A stretch of 64,000 nucleotides of DNA from UBA3069 sp050633465 (GTDB lineage: Bacteria > Pseudomonadota > Alphaproteobacteria > Rhodobacterales > Rhodobacteraceae): contig JBOEGO010000023.1 of assembly GCA_050633465.1 (NCBI GenBank), positions 1 through 64,000 on the forward strand, in the 5' to 3' direction. Positions 25,266-34,565 of the stretch are shown here, piece by piece. Position 1 is the first letter of the stretch; the number at the start of each line of letters is the position of its first letter. A model generated the notes under the pieces. That model searched no databases. It was given only the letters and a program-made list of their open reading frames with translations, and was not told where the DNA came from. Both the position numbers and the translations under genes were made by a program.

Positions 25266-25652
25266 ATGACCTATGCCTATGACGACCAGAATATTTTTGC
25301 CAAAATCCTGCGCGGCGAAATTCCCAACAACACTGTGCTGGAAACCGAACACAGCCTAGCGTTTCACGATATCCAGCCGCAGGCGCCGGTGCATATTCTG
25401 GTGATCCCCAAGGGGCCATATGTGACCTATGACCATTTCTGTAATGCGGCCTCCGATGCGGAAATCGTGGATTTCATGCGCTGTGTGGGCAAGGTGTGCC
25501 AGATGGCGGGCGTGGAATCACAGGCAGGCGACAAGGGGTTTCGCGCCATTTCCAACGCGGGCGAGGATGGCGTGCAAGAGGTGCCACATTTGCATCTGCA
25601 TATTCTGGGTGGGCGTTGGATGGGGCGCATGGTGCAACCGGCCAAGGGCTAG
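25266..25652 (+). CDS. HIT-family (HINT-like) nucleotide hydrolase
   Basis: A 128-residue histidine-triad protein with the N-terminal FAKILRGEIPNNTVLE and the active-site HLHLHILGG. It hydrolyses purine nucleotide phosphoramidates. It starts 8 bp after the glycosyltransferase stop. Confidence 0.93.
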   Translation: MTYAYDDQNIFAKILRGEIPNNTVLETEHSLAFHDIQPQAPVHILVIPKGPYVTYDHFCNAASDAEIVDFMRCVGKVCQMAGVESQAGDKGFRAISNAGEDGVQEVPHLHLHILGGRWMGRMVQPAKG

Positions 25653-25660
25653 GCGGCTAT

Positions 25661-25690
25661 CAGGAACAGGAACAGGATCAGGATCAGGGC
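25661..25690. repeat. CAGGAA/CAGGAT hexanucleotide array
   Basis: Two CAGGAA units are followed by two CAGGAT units and CAGGGC, beginning 9 bp after the HIT stop codon. The 3' units also form the left arm of the next hairpin. Confidence 0.8.
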
Positions 25691-25712
25691 AGGGTGCGCC
25701 CCCGCCCTGATC
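25682..25712. terminator. Hairpin between convergent HIT and GFA genes
   Basis: GATCAGGGC (25682-25690) pairs with GCCCTGATC (25704-25712). The downstream T content is low (TGTTGTC), so termination strength is uncertain. Confidence 0.55.
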
Positions 25713-25717
25713 TGTTG

Positions 25718-26125
25718 TCAGCTTTGCGGCATGCGTTCGAAACAGGGCAGGCCCTCGGCAACGATATGCCATGGCTGTCGGTCAATCGTGAAAATGGCGG
25801 TTTGCGGCCCGCCGTAATCGGCCTGCGGGTCATCCAGCGTGCCGATTTTCAAAATCACCACCCCGCCGGTGGCGCGGCGGGTCAGGATATGCGTGCCGCA
25901 GTTCGGGCAGAAATCGCGGGTGCGGGCCTGGTCGATATCGCTGCGGGTGAATTGCGCGGGGGTGCCTTTGGTGTATTTGAACCCCGCCTCGGGCATGACC
26001 ATGAAAAAATTCGCGCCCCCGCCTGAAATATACTGGCATTCGCGGCACAGGCATTGCCCTTTTAGCATCGGGTCACCATCGACCTGATATTCGATGTCGC
26101 CACAGTAGCATTTTCCGGTTCGCAT
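25718..26125 (-). CDS. GFA-family glutathione-dependent formaldehyde-activating-like protein
   Basis: A 135-residue zinc-binding protein with CYCGDIEY, CLCRECQYISGG and FCPNCGTHILTR supplying the two zinc sites of the GFA fold. The substrate is unknown; most family members are not true formaldehyde-activating enzymes. The ATG at 26125 has GGGAGGA upstream. Confidence 0.88.
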   Translation of the reverse strand: MRTGKCYCGDIEYQVDGDPMLKGQCLCRECQYISGGGANFFMVMPEAGFKYTKGTPAQFTRSDIDQARTRDFCPNCGTHILTRRATGGVVILKIGTLDDPQADYGGPQTAIFTIDRQPWHIVAEGLPCFERMPQS

Positions 26126-26272
26126 TGTTGTTCCTCCCTTTGGGATTGCAAGCCTAGGGTGGTTACCGGTTTGGCGAAAGGGGTTTACGCTGCCGGCGCT
26201 GGGCACTTGCTCTGGCTGGATCAATCGCCCATAACGGGGCAATCGCAAGACAAGCCAGAGGGATGGTCCAGC

Positions 26273-26452
26273 ATGACGATCGCAGCGCCGGAAACCAAGG
26301 TCGTGGATAAGAACCGTATCGCCTGTGATGGCGGCGAGGGGGCATTGGGCCACCCGCGCGTCTGGTTGCAGATCCCTGCTGACACGGGGTTTGTGGAATG
26401 CCCTTATTGCGATTGCAAATACATCCTTAAAGGCTCCGAAGCCGAGGTCTGA
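26273..26452 (+). CDS. CHCC-type zinc-finger protein (NDUFS6-like), 59 residues
   Basis: A small protein with IACDGGEGALGHPRVWL followed by VECPYCDCKYIL, the C-x8-H-x-C-x2-C-like zinc site of mitochondrial complex I subunit NDUFS6 and its alphaproteobacterial relatives. The role in bacteria is probably complex I assembly or stability; here it lies alone, 100 bp before polA, far from any nuo gene in the window. Confidence 0.82.
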   Translation: MTIAAPETKVVDKNRIACDGGEGALGHPRVWLQIPADTGFVECPYCDCKYILKGSEAEV

Positions 26453-26552
26453 GGCGTTTCATCCGGTTCCAATCTGTTGAAACTGTCGCTGGAAGCCTGC
26501 ACTGATGCGTGGCACAACGTGCCATGCGAACAGGGTTGCCAGAGGATCAGAC

Positions 26553-29357
26553 ATGAGCGGGAATTTCGGTAAGGGGTGCCATTTGCACCTGATCGACGGG
26601 TCGGCCTTTATTTTTCGGGCCTATCACGCGCTGCCGCCGCTGACGCGCAAATCCGACGGGTTGCCGATTGGCGCCGTGGCTGGTTTCTGCAATATGTTGC
26701 AGCGCTATATCGACGGCAATCACGGGGCCGATGCGCCCACCCATATTGCGGTGATTTTCGACAAGGGCAGTCACACCTTTCGCAATGATATGTATGACCA
26801 ATACAAGGCCAACCGAGAGGCCATGCCCGAGGATTTGCGCCCGCAGATGCCCCTGACGCGCCGCGCGACCGAGGCGTTCAACATCGCCTGCGAAGAGTTG
26901 GAGGGATACGAGGCTGACGACATCATCGCCACGCTGTCCTGTCAGGCCCGCGATCTGGGCGGGCGGGTGACGATCGTATCATCGGACAAGGATTTGATGC
27001 AGCTGGTTGGCGGCGGCGTTGAAATGCTGGACGCGATGAAAAACAAACGCATCGACCGCGACGGCGTGATCGAAAAATTCGGCGTCGGGCCGGAGCGTGT
27101 GGTGGATGTGCAGGCGCTGGCGGGGGATTCGGTCGATAACGTGCCGGGCGCGCCGGGCATTGGCATCAAAACCGCCGCCCTGTTGATCAACGAATACGGC
27201 GATCTGGAAACCCTGCTGGACCGTGCGGGCGAAATCAAACAGCCCAAGCGCCGCCAGACCCTGATTGATCATCGCGCACAGATCGAACTGTCGCGCCGGT
27301 TGGTCGATCTGGATTGCAACACGCCGCTGGGGTTCACGCTGGACGATCTGGAACTGCGCGATCCCGACCCCGAAAAGCTGTTGGCGTTTCTGGCGGAAAT
27401 GGAATTTCGCACCCTGACGAAACGGGTGTCGGACCAGTTGGGCGTGGATGCGCCTGTGATCACCGACAATGACCCCGGCGGGGCCGATGCGGCGGATGAA
27501 CCTGCGGCCAAGCCGTTCACCCCTGATGATTACGAATGGGTCAAGGACCGCGCCGCGCTGGACAAATGGGTCGCCCTGATCCGCGAACGCGGATATGTGG
27601 CGGTGGATACGGAAACCACCGGACTGGATGAAATGAAGGCCGATCTGGTCGGGATTTCCCTATGTGTCGAGGCGGGCAGCGCCTGTTACATTCCGCTGAT
27701 CCACAAGGATGGTGCGTCGAATGATCTGTTCGGCTCTGACACTTTGGCCGGGGGGCAGATGGCGCTGGCCGATGCCATCGCCGCGCTGAAACCCGTGCTA
27801 GAGGATGAAAGCATCCTGAAAATCGGGCAGAATATGAAATATGACGCCAAGATTTTCGCCCGCTACGGGGTTCAGGTCGCGCCGGTGGATGACACCATGC
27901 TGATGTCCTATGCGATGAATGCGGGGCTGCACGGGCATGGCATGGATGCGCTGTCGGAACGGTATCTGGGGCACAACCCGATCCCGATCAAATCGTTGAT
28001 CGGCACGGGGAAATCCGCGATCACATTCGACCGTGTTCCGGTGGAGGAGGCAGTGAAATACGCCGCCGAGGATGCGGATATTACCCTGCGCCTGTGGGAG
28101 CTGTTCAAGCCGCAATTACACCGCGCCCATGTGACCACCGTATATGAAACGCTGGAACGGCCACTGGTGCCCGTTCTGGCGCAGATGGAAATGCACGGGG
28201 TCAAAGTGGACCGCGATGTGCTGTCGCGGATGTCAAACGCCTTTGCCCAGAAAATGGCAGGGCTGGAGGCCGAAATTCACGAACTGGCCGGAGAGACGTT
28301 CAACGTGGGCAGCCCCGCGCAACTGGGCGAGATATTGTTCGACAAGATGGGGCTAGAGGGCGGCAAAAAGGGCAAGACCGGCAAGTATTCGACAGGTGCG
28401 GATATTCTGGAGGATCTGGCAACAGAACACGACCTGCCCGCCCGCGTGCTGGACTGGCGGCAATTGTCGAAGCTGAAATCGACCTACACGGATGCCTTGC
28501 AGGAACATATCAACCCCGAAACCGGGCGGGTGCATACATCGTATTTGCAAACGGGGGCCAACACGGGGCGCATGGCATCCAGTGACCCGAACCTGCAAAA
28601 CATCCCCGTGCGGTCCGAAGAAGGCCGCCGCATCCGCGAGGCATTTGTCGCGCCCGAGGGGCGTGTTCTGGTCAGCCTTGATTACAGCCAGATCGAGCTG
28701 CGCATTCTGGCCCATGTCGCCGGTATTGACGCGTTGAAACAGGCGTTTCGCGACGGGCAGGACATTCACGCCATGACCGCCAGTGAAATGTTCGGCGTCC
28801 CGATGGAGGACATGACGCCCGATGTGCGCCGCCGCGCCAAGGCGATCAATTTCGGGGTGATTTATGGCATTTCCGGTTTTGGTCTGGCGCGCAATCTGCG
28901 CATTCCACGCGCCGAGGCGCAGGGGTTCATCGACCGCTATTTCGAACGCTTCCCCGGTATTCGCAGCTATATGGATGACACGGTGAAATTCGCCAAGGAA
29001 CACAACCGCGTGGAAACCCTGTTCGGGCGCGTCATCAACACGCCCGAAATCAACGCCAAGGGGCCGGGGGCAGGGTTTGCCAAACGCGCCGCGATCAACG
29101 CGCCCATTCAGGGCACGGCGGCGGATGTGATCCGGCGCGCAATGATCCGCATGCCGGATGCGATTGCGGGGATTGATGCCAAGATGCTGCTACAGGTCCA
29201 CGATGAACTGTTGTTCGAAGTGGCCGAGGATGCGGTGGATCGGCTGATCACCGTGGCCAGGGACGTGATGGAAAACGCCAGCGACCCGGCCGTGAAACTG
29301 GACGTGCCGCTGATTGTGGATGCGGGCCAGGGCGCCAATTGGGCCGAGGCGCATTAA
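26553..29357 (+). CDS. polA: DNA polymerase I
   Basis: A 934-residue enzyme with all three activities. An N-terminal 5'-3' exonuclease (LIDGSAFIFRAYHALPPL; VSSDKDLMQLV) is followed by a 3'-5' exonuclease with intact DTETTGLDE (about 350-530) and the polymerase domain with motif A DYSQIELRILAH, motif B INFGVIYGISGFGLARN, and motif C QVHDELLFEV. The ATG at 26553 with AGAGGA upstream is preferred over 26505. It is convergent with the MerR gene. Confidence 0.97.
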   Translation: MSGNFGKGCHLHLIDGSAFIFRAYHALPPLTRKSDGLPIGAVAGFCNMLQRYIDGNHGADAPTHIAVIFDKGSHTFRNDMYDQYKANREAMPEDLRPQMPLTRRATEAFNIACEELEGYEADDIIATLSCQARDLGGRVTIVSSDKDLMQLVGGGVEMLDAMKNKRIDRDGVIEKFGVGPERVVDVQALAGDSVDNVPGAPGIGIKTAALLINEYGDLETLLDRAGEIKQPKRRQTLIDHRAQIELSRRLVDLDCNTPLGFTLDDLELRDPDPEKLLAFLAEMEFRTLTKRVSDQLGVDAPVITDNDPGGADAADEPAAKPFTPDDYEWVKDRAALDKWVALIRERGYVAVDTETTGLDEMKADLVGISLCVEAGSACYIPLIHKDGASNDLFGSDTLAGGQMALADAIAALKPVLEDESILKIGQNMKYDAKIFARYGVQVAPVDDTMLMSYAMNAGLHGHGMDALSERYLGHNPIPIKSLIGTGKSAITFDRVPVEEAVKYAAEDADITLRLWELFKPQLHRAHVTTVYETLERPLVPVLAQMEMHGVKVDRDVLSRMSNAFAQKMAGLEAEIHELAGETFNVGSPAQLGEILFDKMGLEGGKKGKTGKYSTGADILEDLATEHDLPARVLDWRQLSKLKSTYTDALQEHINPETGRVHTSYLQTGANTGRMASSDPNLQNIPVRSEEGRRIREAFVAPEGRVLVSLDYSQIELRILAHVAGIDALKQAFRDGQDIHAMTASEMFGVPMEDMTPDVRRRAKAINFGVIYGISGFGLARNLRIPRAEAQGFIDRYFERFPGIRSYMDDTVKFAKEHNRVETLFGRVINTPEINAKGPGAGFAKRAAINAPIQGTAADVIRRAMIRMPDAIAGIDAKMLLQVHDELLFEVAEDAVDRLITVARDVMENASDPAVKLDVPLIVDAGQGANWAEAH

Positions 29358-29361
29358 CGCG

Positions 29362-29769
29362 CTAATCGTGGTCTGATCCGCAGGATGTGTGATCGCCAAA
29401 GGCGGTGACGATGCGGCAGGGCGCGTCCTGCCCGCCCTTGCAGGCGGTGGAAATGCGCGCCAGTTCGGTTTCCAGTTTTTGCAATTGCGCGATGCGGTTG
29501 CGCAGATCGCCCAGATGGGCATCGGCGATGTGATGTGCGGTGGCGTGGTCGGTGCCGTCCATGTCGATCAGGGCGCGGATGCTGTCCAGTGGCAGGCCCA
29601 GATCGCGGGCATGGCGGATGAACAGCAACCGTTCCAGCCCAGCGTTGGAATACCGGCGTTGATTGCCCGCGCTGCGCCCCTCGTTCGGGATCAGGCCCTT
29701 GGTTTCGTAAAACCGGATGGTGGTCACCTTGACCCCTGTGCGGCGTGACAACTGGCCGATGGAATACAT
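29362..29769 (-). CDS. MerR-family metal/stress regulator
   Basis: A 135-residue protein with an N-terminal winged helix (MYSIGQLSRRTGVKVTTIRFYE), a long dimerisation helix, and a Cys/His-bearing C-terminal tail (ACKGGQDAPC ... SCGSDHD) suited to metal binding, as in ZntR/CueR/PbrR relatives. It is transcribed divergently from the transglutaminase and CDF transporter genes, whose promoter carries a MerR-type operator, so these are its probable targets. The ATG at 29769 is the family start. Confidence 0.88.
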   Translation of the reverse strand: MYSIGQLSRRTGVKVTTIRFYETKGLIPNEGRSAGNQRRYSNAGLERLLFIRHARDLGLPLDSIRALIDMDGTDHATAHHIADAHLGDLRNRIAQLQKLETELARISTACKGGQDAPCRIVTAFGDHTSCGSDHD

Positions 29770-29783
29770 TTTGAAAAAACCTG

Positions 29784-29814
29784 TTGAAGCTATAGCGACT
29801 GTAGCAATTATCAG
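29784..29814 (+). promoter_or_regulatory. MerR-type promoter and operator
   Basis: The -35-like TTGAAG (29784-29789) and -10-like TATCAG (29809-29814) are 19 bp apart, the stretched spacing typical of MerR-controlled promoters. Between them lies the dyad GCTATAG-CGA-CTGTAGC (29789-29805, one mismatch). It reads toward the transglutaminase gene at 29845 and lies just upstream of the divergent merR. Confidence 0.7.
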
Positions 29815-29844
29815 TGGATTCGCCAAAGTTACAAGGAGGCGAAG

Positions 29845-30627
29845 ATGAGCGACCTGACCCATTTGTTACAGCCCAGCCCGTTGCTGAATTTCGGTGCGCC
29901 AGCGATACGGGATGTGATTGCGCGGCGGGGCTGGATGGACCTGCCCATGGATCAACGCATTGGTGCGGCCTATGATTTCACCCGCGACGAAATTCTGTTC
30001 GGGTATAACCGCGCCGACGGGATTGCCGCCTCGGATGTATTGGCGGACGGCTATGGCCAGTGCAACACCAAGGGCGTGTTGCTGATGGCGCTGCTGCGGG
30101 CGCTGGGGGTGCCCTGCCGGATGCACGGGTTCACCATTCACAAGGGATTGCAGCGCGGGGTGATGCCGGAACTGGCCTATGCCCTGTCGCCGCCCGAAAT
30201 CCTGCACAGTTGGGTCGAGTTGTATCATGGGGGGCGCTGGATCACATTAGAGGGGTTCATTCTGGATATGCCCTATTTGCAGGCCGTGCAGCGGGCATTC
30301 GGGCGCGGGCCGCTGTGCGCCTATGGTGTCGGGACCGAAGCATTGGAGGCGCCGCAGGTCGATTGGTGTGGCACGGATACCTATATCCAGAAAACCGGCA
30401 TTGCCCGTGATCTGGGTCTGTTTGATACGCCCGATGCGCTGTTTTCGCAGCATGATCAGGCGCTTGGCCCGTTGCGGCGGCTGCTGTATACCCATGGCAT
30501 GAGGCATTGGATGAATGCGCGGGCGCGGGCGATCCGTGGCGGGCGGGTGCCCGGGATTGCGGGCATGGCGCGCCCTGCCGGTAGCAACAGGGCCACAGCC
30601 GGAAAGGGTGCAAACCATGGCGCATGA
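29845..30627 (+). CDS. Transglutaminase-like cysteine protease-fold protein
   Basis: A 260-residue cytoplasmic protein with a transglutaminase-like core: DGYGQCNTKGVLLMALLRALG bears the nucleophile Cys, EILHSWVELYHGGRWITLEG the His and acidic residue. AAGGAGG lies 6 bp before the ATG. It is under a MerR-type promoter and overlaps the CDF transporter gene by 11 bp, so it is co-expressed with metal efflux; its substrate is unknown. Confidence 0.8.
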   Translation: MSDLTHLLQPSPLLNFGAPAIRDVIARRGWMDLPMDQRIGAAYDFTRDEILFGYNRADGIAASDVLADGYGQCNTKGVLLMALLRALGVPCRMHGFTIHKGLQRGVMPELAYALSPPEILHSWVELYHGGRWITLEGFILDMPYLQAVQRAFGRGPLCAYGVGTEALEAPQVDWCGTDTYIQKTGIARDLGLFDTPDALFSQHDQALGPLRRLLYTHGMRHWMNARARAIRGGRVPGIAGMARPAGSNRATAGKGANHGA

Positions 30628-31534
30628 CCATCACCAACACCATGACCATCACCACCACCACCCGGAAATCGCGGGCGACCGCCGTGTTGCCGTGGCTGTG
30701 GGTGTGAACCTGTTGCTGACGCTGGTGCAGATCGTGGCGGGGGTGTTTTCGGGCAGTCTGGCCTTGATCGCCGATGCGATACACAACCTGTCTGATGCGA
30801 TGTCGCTGGTGATTGCGTTCCTTGCCCGCCGGATTGCGCGGCGCCCTGCGGATGCGCGCATGACATTCGGCTATGGCCGCGCCGAGGTGGTGGCGGCGCT
30901 GATCAATTACGTGACGCTGGTGGTGGTCGCCCTGTGGTTGATCGCCGAGGGCGTGCAGCGCCTGTTCAACCCTGTCGAAGTTGAAGGCTGGGCCGTGGTG
31001 ATCGTGGCCGGTGTTGCGCTGGTCATTGATACGGTCACGGCGCTGTTGGTGTTTCGCCTGTCAAAGGACAGCATGAACATCCGCGCCGCATTTTTGCACA
31101 ATGTGATGGATGCGCTGGGGTCTATCGCGGTGATCGTCGCGGGGACGTTGATATTGCTCTATGACTGGCGGTTGGTGGACCCATTGGTGACGCTGGCGAT
31201 TGCCGGATATATCCTGTGGCATGTGTCGCGCGAAATCGGCCCTGTGATCCGGGTGTTGATGATGGGCAGCCCCGACAGCCCCGCCCTGACCGATGTCATG
31301 GCCATGATTGAGGCAGAGGCGGGCGTGGTCGGCCTGCACCATGTGCATCTGTGGCGGATGCAGGAACACGAACTGGCGCTAGAGGCGCATGTGGTGTTTT
31401 CGGATGTCGCGCCCGATGCCCTGCGCCAGCGGTTAAAGGCGCGGTTGGCCGACCAATTCGGCATTGCCCATACCATGCTGGAACTGGAGCAGCCCGATGC
31501 CGCCTGCCGCGATGCAGCGCGGATCGGGCATTGA
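30617..31534 (+). CDS. Cation diffusion facilitator (CDF) metal efflux protein
   Basis: A 305-residue inner-membrane transporter with six transmembrane helices. The N-terminus is His-rich (HDHHQHHDHHHHH), helix 2 has the metal site DAIHNLSD and helix 5 HNVMDALGS; a C-terminal cytoplasmic domain (about 205-295) contains HHVHLWRMQEHELALEAHVV. It likely exports Zn(II), Co(II) or Cd(II). It starts inside the end of the transglutaminase gene. Confidence 0.92.
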   Translation: MAHDHHQHHDHHHHHPEIAGDRRVAVAVGVNLLLTLVQIVAGVFSGSLALIADAIHNLSDAMSLVIAFLARRIARRPADARMTFGYGRAEVVAALINYVTLVVVALWLIAEGVQRLFNPVEVEGWAVVIVAGVALVIDTVTALLVFRLSKDSMNIRAAFLHNVMDALGSIAVIVAGTLILLYDWRLVDPLVTLAIAGYILWHVSREIGPVIRVLMMGSPDSPALTDVMAMIEAEAGVVGLHHVHLWRMQEHELALEAHVVFSDVAPDALRQRLKARLADQFGIAHTMLELEQPDAACRDAARIGH

Positions 31535-31609
31535 TCGCTGCGTCCGGCTTGCCTTTCGCGGTAATTTGCCCTTTGGATAGGCAGTTGAATGAACAGGGGA
31601 CAGCAAACC

Positions 31610-32509
31610 ATGAGCGATAAGAAACCCAAACCGACCGGAGCCGAAATGGCCGAGTCCCTAGTGCGGATTTTGCAGGTTGAACAGGTCGAGGAGAACTTCT
31701 TTCGCGGGATTGCCACGCCGGGCGGGCGCGGGCGGTCGTTTGGCGGTCAGGTGATCGGGCAGGCGCTGCGTGCGGCCAATATGACCGTGGATGCAGAGCG
31801 CCCCGTGCATTCGCTGCACGGGTATTTCATGCGCCCCGGTGATGCGACGCAGCCGGTGCTGTATCAGGTGGAACGCGACCGCGATGGCGGCAGTTTTACC
31901 ACCCGCCGCGTGGTCGCCATTCAGAACGGCAAGCCGATCTTGAACCTTGCGGCGTCGTTTCAGGGGGCGGAGCCGGGGCTGAGCCATCAGGATGAAATGC
32001 CCGATGTGCCCCCACCCGAAGAGGTCAAGACCGAACTGGAACTGGCCGCCGATATGCAGGGCGAACTGCCAGAGATGTTCGTGAAATGGCTGAACATGCC
32101 CAAACCCGTGGAAATGCGCCCGATCACCCTGCGCCCGCCGTTCACCCGCGAAAAGGGCAGTCACAAGCAAAGCATGTGGATGCGCGTAACGGGCAATATT
32201 GGCGATGACATGGCGCTGCACCGTGCGGCGCTGGCGTTCACATCGGATTACGGGTTGCTAAGCACGGCAACCGTGGGCCATGCCAAGACATTTGTGGACC
32301 CGGATATGCAGTTTGCATCCCTGGACCATGCGGTCTGGTTTCACGATGATTTTCGCATCGACGAATGGCTGCTGTATGAAATGGACAGCCCGTGGGCCGG
32401 TGGCGCACGCGGGTTGAACCGTGGCCGCATTTTCACCCGCGACGGGCGCATGGTGGCCAATGTCGCCCAAGAGGGGCTGATACGTCAGATCACCCCCAAG
32501 GAGGGCTGA
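31610..32509 (+). CDS. tesB: Acyl-CoA thioesterase II
   Basis: A 299-residue double-hotdog thioesterase hydrolysing acyl-CoA. It shows RSFGGQVIGQALRAA near residue 45, HSLHGYFMRPGD, and the C-terminal SLDHAVWFHDDFRIDEWLLYE with MVANVAQEGLIR. The ATG at 31610 follows a GGGGA site. Confidence 0.93.
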   Translation: MSDKKPKPTGAEMAESLVRILQVEQVEENFFRGIATPGGRGRSFGGQVIGQALRAANMTVDAERPVHSLHGYFMRPGDATQPVLYQVERDRDGGSFTTRRVVAIQNGKPILNLAASFQGAEPGLSHQDEMPDVPPPEEVKTELELAADMQGELPEMFVKWLNMPKPVEMRPITLRPPFTREKGSHKQSMWMRVTGNIGDDMALHRAALAFTSDYGLLSTATVGHAKTFVDPDMQFASLDHAVWFHDDFRIDEWLLYEMDSPWAGGARGLNRGRIFTRDGRMVANVAQEGLIRQITPKEG

Positions 32510-32519
32510 GCCCCTTACC

Positions 32520-33230
32520 CTAGGCACCGCCGCCCAAAGAGGGCTGGCGGCGGTCATAGGCCTTGGTCGCGTAGAAATCGCGCAGGGTCTGGCCCTTTTC
32601 GGGGCGGAAACGGCCCATGGGTTCCATTTCCTGCATCCGGTCCAGCCGGAACATGCGAAACCCCTGCCGCAATTCGCACCATGTGACCATGGTCCAGACC
32701 TTGCCCCAGAACCACAGGCCCAGCGGGCGCACGATGCGCCGGGTCACGGCGCCGGATTCGTCGGTATAGGACAGGCGCAGGCGTTCGTTTTTGTTGGCGG
32801 CGCTTTCGGCCTGATCAATGCGGGCGCGCAGTTGTGGTGTCATTTCCGACAGGTTCAGCGCATGGACATTGACCGCATCGGCGCGTTCGCGGGCGTGATC
32901 GGGCAGGACGGCGGCGATTTTGACCAGCGCCTCTTGGGCGGCGGCGGCCATATTGGCCCCGCCCCATGCGCGGATCATGCGCGCCCCCGCGGTCAGCGCG
33001 ACGATTTCATCGGCGGTGAACATCAGGGGCGGCAGGTCATAACCTTCGCGCATCAGGTAACCCACGCCTGCTTCGCCATCAATCGGCACGCCGCTGCCCA
33101 TCAGGTCGGCGATATCGCGGTAAATGGTGCGAGGGGTTACTTCGAGCCGTTCGGCCAGTTGCGCGGCAGTGAGCAGCCGACCGCCGCGCAGATATTGCAC
33201 GATCTGAAACAGGCGGTCGGCGCGGCGCAT
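32520..33230 (-). CDS. YafY-type HTH/WYL-domain transcriptional regulator
   Basis: A 236-residue regulator: an HTH domain (RADRLFQIVQYLRGGRLLTA ... TPRTIYRDIADL) at 1-60, then a WYL ligand-sensing domain (about 140-215, RLSYTDESGAVTRRIVRPLGLWFWGKVWTMVTWCELR). It starts 2 bp after the VOC gene and is probably co-transcribed with it. Confidence 0.9.
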   Translation of the reverse strand: MRRADRLFQIVQYLRGGRLLTAAQLAERLEVTPRTIYRDIADLMGSGVPIDGEAGVGYLMREGYDLPPLMFTADEIVALTAGARMIRAWGGANMAAAAQEALVKIAAVLPDHARERADAVNVHALNLSEMTPQLRARIDQAESAANKNERLRLSYTDESGAVTRRIVRPLGLWFWGKVWTMVTWCELRQGFRMFRLDRMQEMEPMGRFRPEKGQTLRDFYATKAYDRRQPSLGGGA

Positions 33231-33232
33231 GG

Positions 33233-33619
33233 TTACGAATTCCCTTTGAACAGCCCGAAGGCGTTGCCGTCGGGATCGGTGGCATAAAAGAACGCGCCAT
33301 CGGGGATGTCTATGTTGAAATCCTCGGCCGAACCGCCAGCGGATCTGACGCGGGCGCGGGCGGCGTCCAGCGAATCATGCACGTTGAAATGGATCAACGA
33401 GCCGGATCCGTCGCTGGCAGGTGTGCCCTGCACCAGATGCCCGGCCACTGCGCCCTTTGGTCCGGGAAAAGGTGCCATGGGTTGCGGCCCCATGTCGGTC
33501 GTGATCGCCATGCCGTTTTGCAACACGGCACCATAGAATGCGGTGGCGGATTCAAGGTTGCTGACGCGGATTTCGGTCCAGACGACGGGCGTGTCCATCA
33601 GGATTGCGGTGCTTGTCAT
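33233..33619 (-). CDS. VOC-family protein
   Basis: A 128-residue single glyoxalase-fold domain (VVWTEIRVSNLESATAFYGAV at the start; GAFFYATDPDGNAFGLFKG at the end). It is the first gene of a two-gene unit with the WYL regulator. Substrate unknown. The ATG at 33619 is chosen over the longer frame. Confidence 0.85.
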   Translation of the reverse strand: MTSTAILMDTPVVWTEIRVSNLESATAFYGAVLQNGMAITTDMGPQPMAPFPGPKGAVAGHLVQGTPASDGSGSLIHFNVHDSLDAARARVRSAGGSAEDFNIDIPDGAFFYATDPDGNAFGLFKGNS

Positions 33620-33682
33620 TTTGTCATTCTCCATCAGATTGCGATGGGATGTTGATGACATACCCCTACTGACAGCATTATG

Positions 33683-34441
33683 TCAGCAGGTTTCGCGCAG
33701 CCATGACAAACCTTTGATGGTTTCCTTTTTCGGGTGGTATTCGGCACCGACATAACCGTCATAGCCATCGGTATCCAACCGTTTGAAAAAGCCGGGGTAA
33801 TCAATGTCGCCCTTGGCCGGTTCGTGGCGGCCATCGGCCCCCGCCACCTGCACATGGCGGGTGCGGTGACCATAGGCGGCCCATGCCGAAATCACGTCAC
33901 CTGTCAGCAAATGCGCCTGATAGGCATCAAATTGCAGGCCCAGATTGGGGGCATTGACCGCATCCAGAATATCCATCGCCAGATCAAAGGAATTGAGGAA
34001 ATAGCCCTCCACATCGGCAGGCGCGATGGGTTCGATTGTCAGCGATTGATCGGGGGCGAAATCGCAGGCCCATTTCAGGTTGTCGATATAGGTTTGGCGC
34101 GCCTGCGGGCCATCGGCGACCCCCGCCAACAGATGCAGATGCGTTGATTTCAACGCCTGCGCATAGCGCAGCGCGCGGCGGAAATCATGCTGGAACCGTT
34201 CGCCCCCGCCGGGCAGGGCGGCGAAACCACGCGCGCCGCCCGTCCAGTTCGGCGGCGGCGTGTTCATCAGCACCAGTTTCTGGCCAGTGATCGACAGGAC
34301 CTCGCGAATCTCGGATCCGGGGGTGTCATAGGGGAACAGCACCTCGACCGCTTTGAAGCCCGCCTCGAGTGCGGCGGCGAATCTTTCGATAAAGGGGTGT
34401 TCTTTGAACAAAAATGACAGGTTCGCGGCGAAACGGGGCAT
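33683..34441 (-). CDS. hyi: Hydroxypyruvate isomerase-family TIM-barrel protein
   Basis: A 252-residue xylose-isomerase-like barrel. Conserved segments are FAANLSFLFKEHPFIERF, EVLFPYDTP, LLAGVADGPQA, LTIEPIAP with a metal-binding Glu, LGLQFDAYQ, HVQVAG and GAEYHP. Members convert hydroxypyruvate to tartronate semialdehyde. No glyoxylate carboligase or reductase is adjacent, so the pathway link is unproven. Confidence 0.85.
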   Translation of the reverse strand: MPRFAANLSFLFKEHPFIERFAAALEAGFKAVEVLFPYDTPGSEIREVLSITGQKLVLMNTPPPNWTGGARGFAALPGGGERFQHDFRRALRYAQALKSTHLHLLAGVADGPQARQTYIDNLKWACDFAPDQSLTIEPIAPADVEGYFLNSFDLAMDILDAVNAPNLGLQFDAYQAHLLTGDVISAWAAYGHRTRHVQVAGADGRHEPAKGDIDYPGFFKRLDTDGYDGYVGAEYHPKKETIKGLSWLRETC

Positions 34442-34546
34442 TCGGGTATCCTTTTGCTGGGGAAAGGATGGCCTGAATGTCGCGCATAGCCAAGGAATTA
34501 GCGGCAAAGCGACGCCGATTCGCGTCAGGGTTGTTGTTCTTTGGTC

Positions 34547-34565
34547 TCAGGTCAGGTCAGGTCAG
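34547..34565. repeat. GTCAG pentanucleotide repeat at the DUF1285 stop
   Basis: A partial unit TCAG (34547-34550) and three GTCAG units (34551-34565); the last one contains the stop codon of the DUF1285 gene (34562-34564 on the minus strand). Confidence 0.75.
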
